Below, piece by piece: positions 43,870 through 46,041 of a stretch of 46,041 nucleotides of DNA. A program made the position numbers and the translations under genes. Positions within the stretch are counted from its first letter, which is position 1; each line of letters begins with the position of its first letter. The stretch is taken from IMG/VR virus record IMGVR_UViG_3300044705_000016, positions 1 through 46,041 of that record. The stretch is one strand, 5' to 3'. The notes below the pieces were generated by a model that did no database searches, was not told the DNA's origin, and worked only from the letters and a program-made list of their open reading frames with translations. The DNA comes from a virus.

Positions 43870-44340
43870 TCAGCAATCGCAATTTGGTGATTGACATGTC
43901 GCTCCCGGGAGCTCTCGGGCAAGACAGCCCGGGGAATATGGTTTGGCCCCGGTCGCCGGAATCGAACCGACTGTTCGCCCTGCCTCGGTAGGGGCGCTCA
44001 CGTCTGAGGCGCCCTCCGCAGCATTCGGGTCTGCACCAGCACCGGGTCCTGTCACGTGATGGGTACGAATTTTGTCGGCAATCGCTTCCGCTACTTCGGA
44101 ATCCCTTAGGCCCCCATATGGGGATCGCCATATCTCTGCGATTTTGGCGCATTTCTCATGGATTGCTATCCATGCAGCTAAGGCCGCATCGTCGTATCCC
44201 CCGCGTTCGACGGGGCAGTCTTTCGGTAGGCGCCCTCTATTCGCTGGCCATTGGCAGCAAGCCGCGCCCTCGCACGAGCGAGATTTGCATATCGCTTGCG
44301 CAATCTGCTTGCGGCCGCCGTCGAATGCACTTTCGCTCAT
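43870..44340 (-). CDS. Cysteine-containing protein ending in a tRNA-derived sequence, 156 aa
   Basis: MSESAFDGGRKQIAQAICKSRSCEGAACCQWPANRGRLPKDCPVERGGYDDAALAAWIAIHEKCAKIAEIWRSPYGGLRDSEVAEAIADKI... with an N-terminal Cys-rich part and a helical middle. Its C-terminal GRTVGSIPATGAKP is encoded by sequence that matches a tRNA 3' end (43944-43971). That is the pattern seen where an attP core overlaps a gene. Confidence 0.65.
   Translation of the reverse strand: MSESAFDGGRKQIAQAICKSRSCEGAACCQWPANRGRLPKDCPVERGGYDDAALAAWIAIHEKCAKIAEIWRSPYGGLRDSEVAEAIADKIRTHHVTGPGAGADPNAAEGASDVSAPTEAGRTVGSIPATGAKPYSPGCLARELPGATCQSPNCDC
43944..43971 (-). other. tRNA 3'-end-like sequence, candidate attP core
   Basis: On the minus strand: a 5-bp T-stem GTCGG/CCGGC around the loop TTCGATT, then seven acceptor bases GACCGGG, a discriminator G and CCA. 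This is the exact layout of a tRNA T-arm and 3' end. The rest does not fold as a tRNA in sensible length. On the closed circle it lies about 3.2 kb beyond the end of the integrase gene. Confidence 0.55.
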
Positions 44341-44564
44341 GCGTCGCTCGTGTTCACAGCATCGAATGTCATTCCGGGTTCGATGTCGATTGAACGGCCT
44401 GGGATTAAGGTCCCGCTACGCCCACGCCCCTCCACGGGAGGCGTTGTGTAGACAACCGTCAGGCTCGCATCGCCCGGCGGCCTTCCCGCCAATAGAGCGA
44501 CATCTTCGTAGCTTATGAACTCCGTCTTCACGTCGAACTCATCTGCATTGACAACGATCCGCAT
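44337..44564 (-). CDS. Ubiquitin-like (Multi_ubiq-type) protein, 75 aa
   Basis: MRIVVNADEFDVKTEFISYEDVALLAGRPPGDASLTVVYTTPPVEGRGRSGTLIPGRSIDIEPGMTFDAVNTSDA. The layout matches the bacterial multiubiquitin domain: IVVN strand, ISYEDVALLAG helix, TVVY strand, GTLIPGRSIDIEPGMTFDAV ending, as a single unit. There is no C-terminal Gly-Gly and no E1/E2/JAB gene next to it, so conjugation is not evident. Strong AGGAGG site before the ATG at 44564. Confidence 0.75.
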   Translation of the reverse strand: MRIVVNADEFDVKTEFISYEDVALLAGRPPGDASLTVVYTTPPVEGRGRSGTLIPGRSIDIEPGMTFDAVNTSDA

Positions 44565-44587
44565 AAATTCCTCCTGTTGTTCAGCGG

Positions 44588-45175
44588 TCAGGCGGCATGA
44601 GTGCCAATGAACTTGGCCTTCCACTCGGCAGTGAACTTGTGAAGGATCGGGTGGATCGCGGGGCCATCCTTCAAACCTGACAGGGCCTGCCCGACCAAGT
44701 AGCGAAACACGTTCTTGCGATCGTCCGGCCGAAAGTCCTCGCCGCAGTTCTCGCCCGCCTCGTACCCCGCCCTTTCGAACGTCTCCACGATGGTCTTGCG
44801 GCGGACGATCACGTCAACGTGGTCGCTGGGATCTTGCATTTCGCAGAGCCAATCGAGCACCGCTACCTGATCGTAGAGGTCCAGCTTGGGCAGCCGCTGC
44901 ATTAGCGCATCGTGCCTCGCCTGGGCCGCCTGGCGCCGTTCGTCGGCCTCGCGCTCCGCTTTCTGGCCCTCCGGCGACTTCCGGTAGGCGTCGTCGCGCG
45001 CCTCGGTCGCTCGCGTGAAGAAATCGACGACCGCCTCTGGCGTTGTTTCCGCCTCCGCCAGGAGGTGGATGTCGTTGAACATCCCCTCTGCGCTGCCGTG
45101 CTTCTTCGCGGCGTCGACCAGCTCGGCGGCAGCGCGGGCGATATGCGTTCCCGGCGAAAATTCTACGATGTGCAT
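44588..45175 (-). CDS. Hypothetical acidic protein, 195 aa
   Basis: MHIVEFSPGTHIARAAAELVDAAKKHGSAEGMFNDIHLLAEAETTPEAVVDFFTRATEARDDAYRKSPEGQKAEREADERRQAAQARHDALMQRLPKLDLYDQVAVLDWLCEMQDPSDHVDV...AGYEAGENCGEDFRPDDRKNVFRYLVGQALSGL. Helical; the long charged middle may be a coiled coil. Common in phages as a protein of unknown role. Lies directly upstream of the ubiquitin-like gene (24 bp). Confidence 0.7.
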   Translation of the reverse strand: MHIVEFSPGTHIARAAAELVDAAKKHGSAEGMFNDIHLLAEAETTPEAVVDFFTRATEARDDAYRKSPEGQKAEREADERRQAAQARHDALMQRLPKLDLYDQVAVLDWLCEMQDPSDHVDVIVRRKTIVETFERAGYEAGENCGEDFRPDDRKNVFRYLVGQALSGLKDGPAIHPILHKFTAEWKAKFIGTHAA

Positions 45176-45213
45176 TGCGTCATGCTCCTCAGCGGTCAGC
45201 GGCGATGAACGCG

Positions 45214-45399
45214 TTAGGCGCGGCGCCCGTTGAAGAACACGTCGAGCGTTCGCGCGAAGTCGATTGTCGCCTCGGGCTTGATCGGGAAATATTCGACGCG
45301 TTTCACGATGCCGTTCTCGTGGTACTCAATCGCCTTCACCAGCGGGCAGCGCCCGGCGTGGATCTTGCCGCAGTGGGTGCAGGTGCTTGTCTGGTCCAT
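45214..45399 (-). CDS. Small zinc-knuckle protein, 61 aa
   Basis: MDQTSTCTHCGKIHAGRCPLVKAIEYHENGIVKRVEYFPIKPEATIDFARTLDVFFNGRRA: N-terminal CTHCGKIHAGRC zinc knuckle, then beta strands AIEYHENGIVKRVEYF. This two-part design is common in small phage proteins. GGAGAGGATC before the ATG. Confidence 0.72.
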   Translation of the reverse strand: MDQTSTCTHCGKIHAGRCPLVKAIEYHENGIVKRVEYFPIKPEATIDFARTLDVFFNGRRA

Positions 45400-45435
45400 G
45401 ATCCTCTCCGTTCCCTTCCCGCGAGGAGAAGGGGG

Positions 45436-45726
45436 TTAGGCTGGTGCACCGGGCATGTCGAACACGATCGTGCTGTCCTGCCGACATGCCTCCTCGAAAG
45501 TGATCTCCTCGCACTTGATCCGCTCGGTAATCGGACACCATGCCCAGCGCACGAAGGCCGTCCGATCTCCGGAGCCGTAGTCGATGCTGACGCCTTGGAC
45601 CATTTCTTCCCAAATCTCAGCGCCCGTCTTGATCGCCTTCACCGGCATCAGGCTGGTGGCGCGCACGATAGCCGGCGCGGCCACCAACGAGATCAGCCCG
45701 GTAATCAGTCCTCTGCGATTGATCAT
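45436..45726 (-). CDS. Exported protein with Tat-type signal, 96 aa
   Basis: MINRRGLITGLISLVAAPAIVRATSLMPVK has a twin-arginine motif (NRRGLI), a hydrophobic core and an AxA-like region (IVRA). The mature part EIWEEMVQGVSIDYGSGDRTAFVRWAWCPITERIKCEEITFEEACRQ is short. Recurs in rhizobial phages; function unknown. GACGGGAAG before the ATG at 45726. Confidence 0.7.
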   Translation of the reverse strand: MINRRGLITGLISLVAAPAIVRATSLMPVKAIKTGAEIWEEMVQGVSIDYGSGDRTAFVRWAWCPITERIKCEEITFEEACRQDSTIVFDMPGAPA

Positions 45727-45781
45727 CTTCCCGTCCTCTGCTCCGTCGATCGCGGTCAAGGGCTAACCAGTTCACCTGGGG

Positions 45782-46041
45782 TCATTTATCGGTTCCTTCG
45801 GCTTTGCGAATGGCGGCGCGGGCGCCAGCCTGTGCGGTTTCGATGCGTTTGCTGTCGATCACGTCGGCCTCATCGACCGCCAGCAGATCCTTGAGCGCCG
45901 CCAGCATGTCGGGTGCCGCGGCGATCAGGCGGGCGTCATCGTGCGAGAACTCGACGAAATCGCCCCGTGTGATCTGTTTGCCGTCCCTCTCCTCGTAGGT
46001 GAACGGCAGGGCGATCGAATATCCGTTCTTCGGATCGTATC
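45782..46041 (-). CDS. Phage hypothetical protein (C-terminal part; joins 1-287)
   Basis: Continues the gene that starts at 287 across the closed junction: ...GDFVEFSHDDARLIAAAPDMLAALKDLLAVDEADVIDSKRIETAQAGARAAIRKAEGTDK, stop at 45784-45782. The ending differs from the variant encoded by bases 1-48. Confidence 0.8.
   Translation of the reverse strand, partial: YDPKNGYSIALPFTYEERDGKQITRGDFVEFSHDDARLIAAAPDMLAALKDLLAVDEADVIDSKRIETAQAGARAAIRKAEGTDK
45894..46041. repeat. Terminal direct repeat (matches 28-175)
   Basis: Bases 45915-46041 equal 49-175 exactly (127 bp); the match extends back to 45894/28 with one mismatch (45914 T against 48 C). A 127-base overlap is a usual assembly word length, so this is most simply a sign of a circular or circularly permuted genome, not a physical terminal repeat. 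Confidence 0.85.

Noticed and set aside
43944-44060. A complete tRNA gene
   Set aside because: Only the T-arm and 3' end fit. Extending to a pairing 5' acceptor strand gives about 103 bases with no proper D or anticodon arms, and the region lies in a coding frame.

Overview
The window reads as one essentially complete genome of a temperate, short-tailed (podovirus-type) phage of an alphaproteobacterium, most likely in the Rhizobiales. The evidence is a full virion gene set ordered as in Bordetella BPP-1-like podoviruses (small and large terminase, portal, Bbp19-like protein, scaffold, capsid, decoration protein, two tail-tube proteins, three internal virion proteins, fibre). A tyrosine integrase and a CI/Cro switch show that it is temperate. 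High GC content and homologues of alphaproteobacterial regulators (GapR-like DUF2312, a GcrA/SANT-like protein, an MT-A70 adenine methylase) point to the host group. Bases 49-175 recur exactly as the last 127 bases, so the contig closes into a circle of about 45.87 kb. One gene crosses that junction.

Layout. (1) Minus arm, 9383 down to 1 and continuing around the junction from 46041 to 41873: CI repressor, a small membrane protein, then from a second promoter a long run of small overlapping genes. These include a RecT-like annealing protein, a GcrA-like protein, a sigma-factor-like protein, an MT-A70 methylase, an excisionase and integrase, a GIY-YIG/T5orf172 protein and zinc-ribbon proteins. 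Across the junction lie a Tat-signal protein, a ubiquitin-like protein and about ten tiny accessory genes. (2) Plus early arm, 9466-15599: Cro, a small regulator, GapR-like protein, DUF1064 nuclease, DUF1376 protein, a primase zinc ribbon followed in another frame by a TOPRIM-helicase, a ParB-like protein and small genes. (3) 15600-16003: non-coding packaging/promoter region with a G-quadruplex motif. (4) Plus late arm, 16004-41864: packaging, head, tail, fibre and lysis, interrupted once by a minus-strand methyltransferase at 38024-38869. The two arms converge at about 41.87 kb with only 8 bp between them.

Regulation visible in the sequence. A motif GGTGCGTTGCCGCA occurs five times nearly perfectly and once in part, always on the plus strand in a late-gene gap, ahead of each late module. 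In three cases it lies exactly 40 bp before the ATG, with a -10-like hexamer six bases before that ATG and no Shine-Dalgarno. This suggests a phage-specific late promoter making leaderless mRNAs, possibly read with the phage's own sigma-like protein. The CI/Cro promoters and a second left promoter share a duplicated sequence, as expected for OR/OL operators. In the minus arm many genes are joined by a recurring stop/ribosome-site linker.

Most unusual points: the late promoter set; seven late proteins, including the fibre, with Sec-type or membrane N-termini; four tandem chitin-binding-like repeats inserted in the tail-tube protein; a phage ubiquitin-like protein; and a primase whose zinc domain is in a different reading frame from its TOPRIM-helicase. 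All calls are from reading the sequence; no database search was run.
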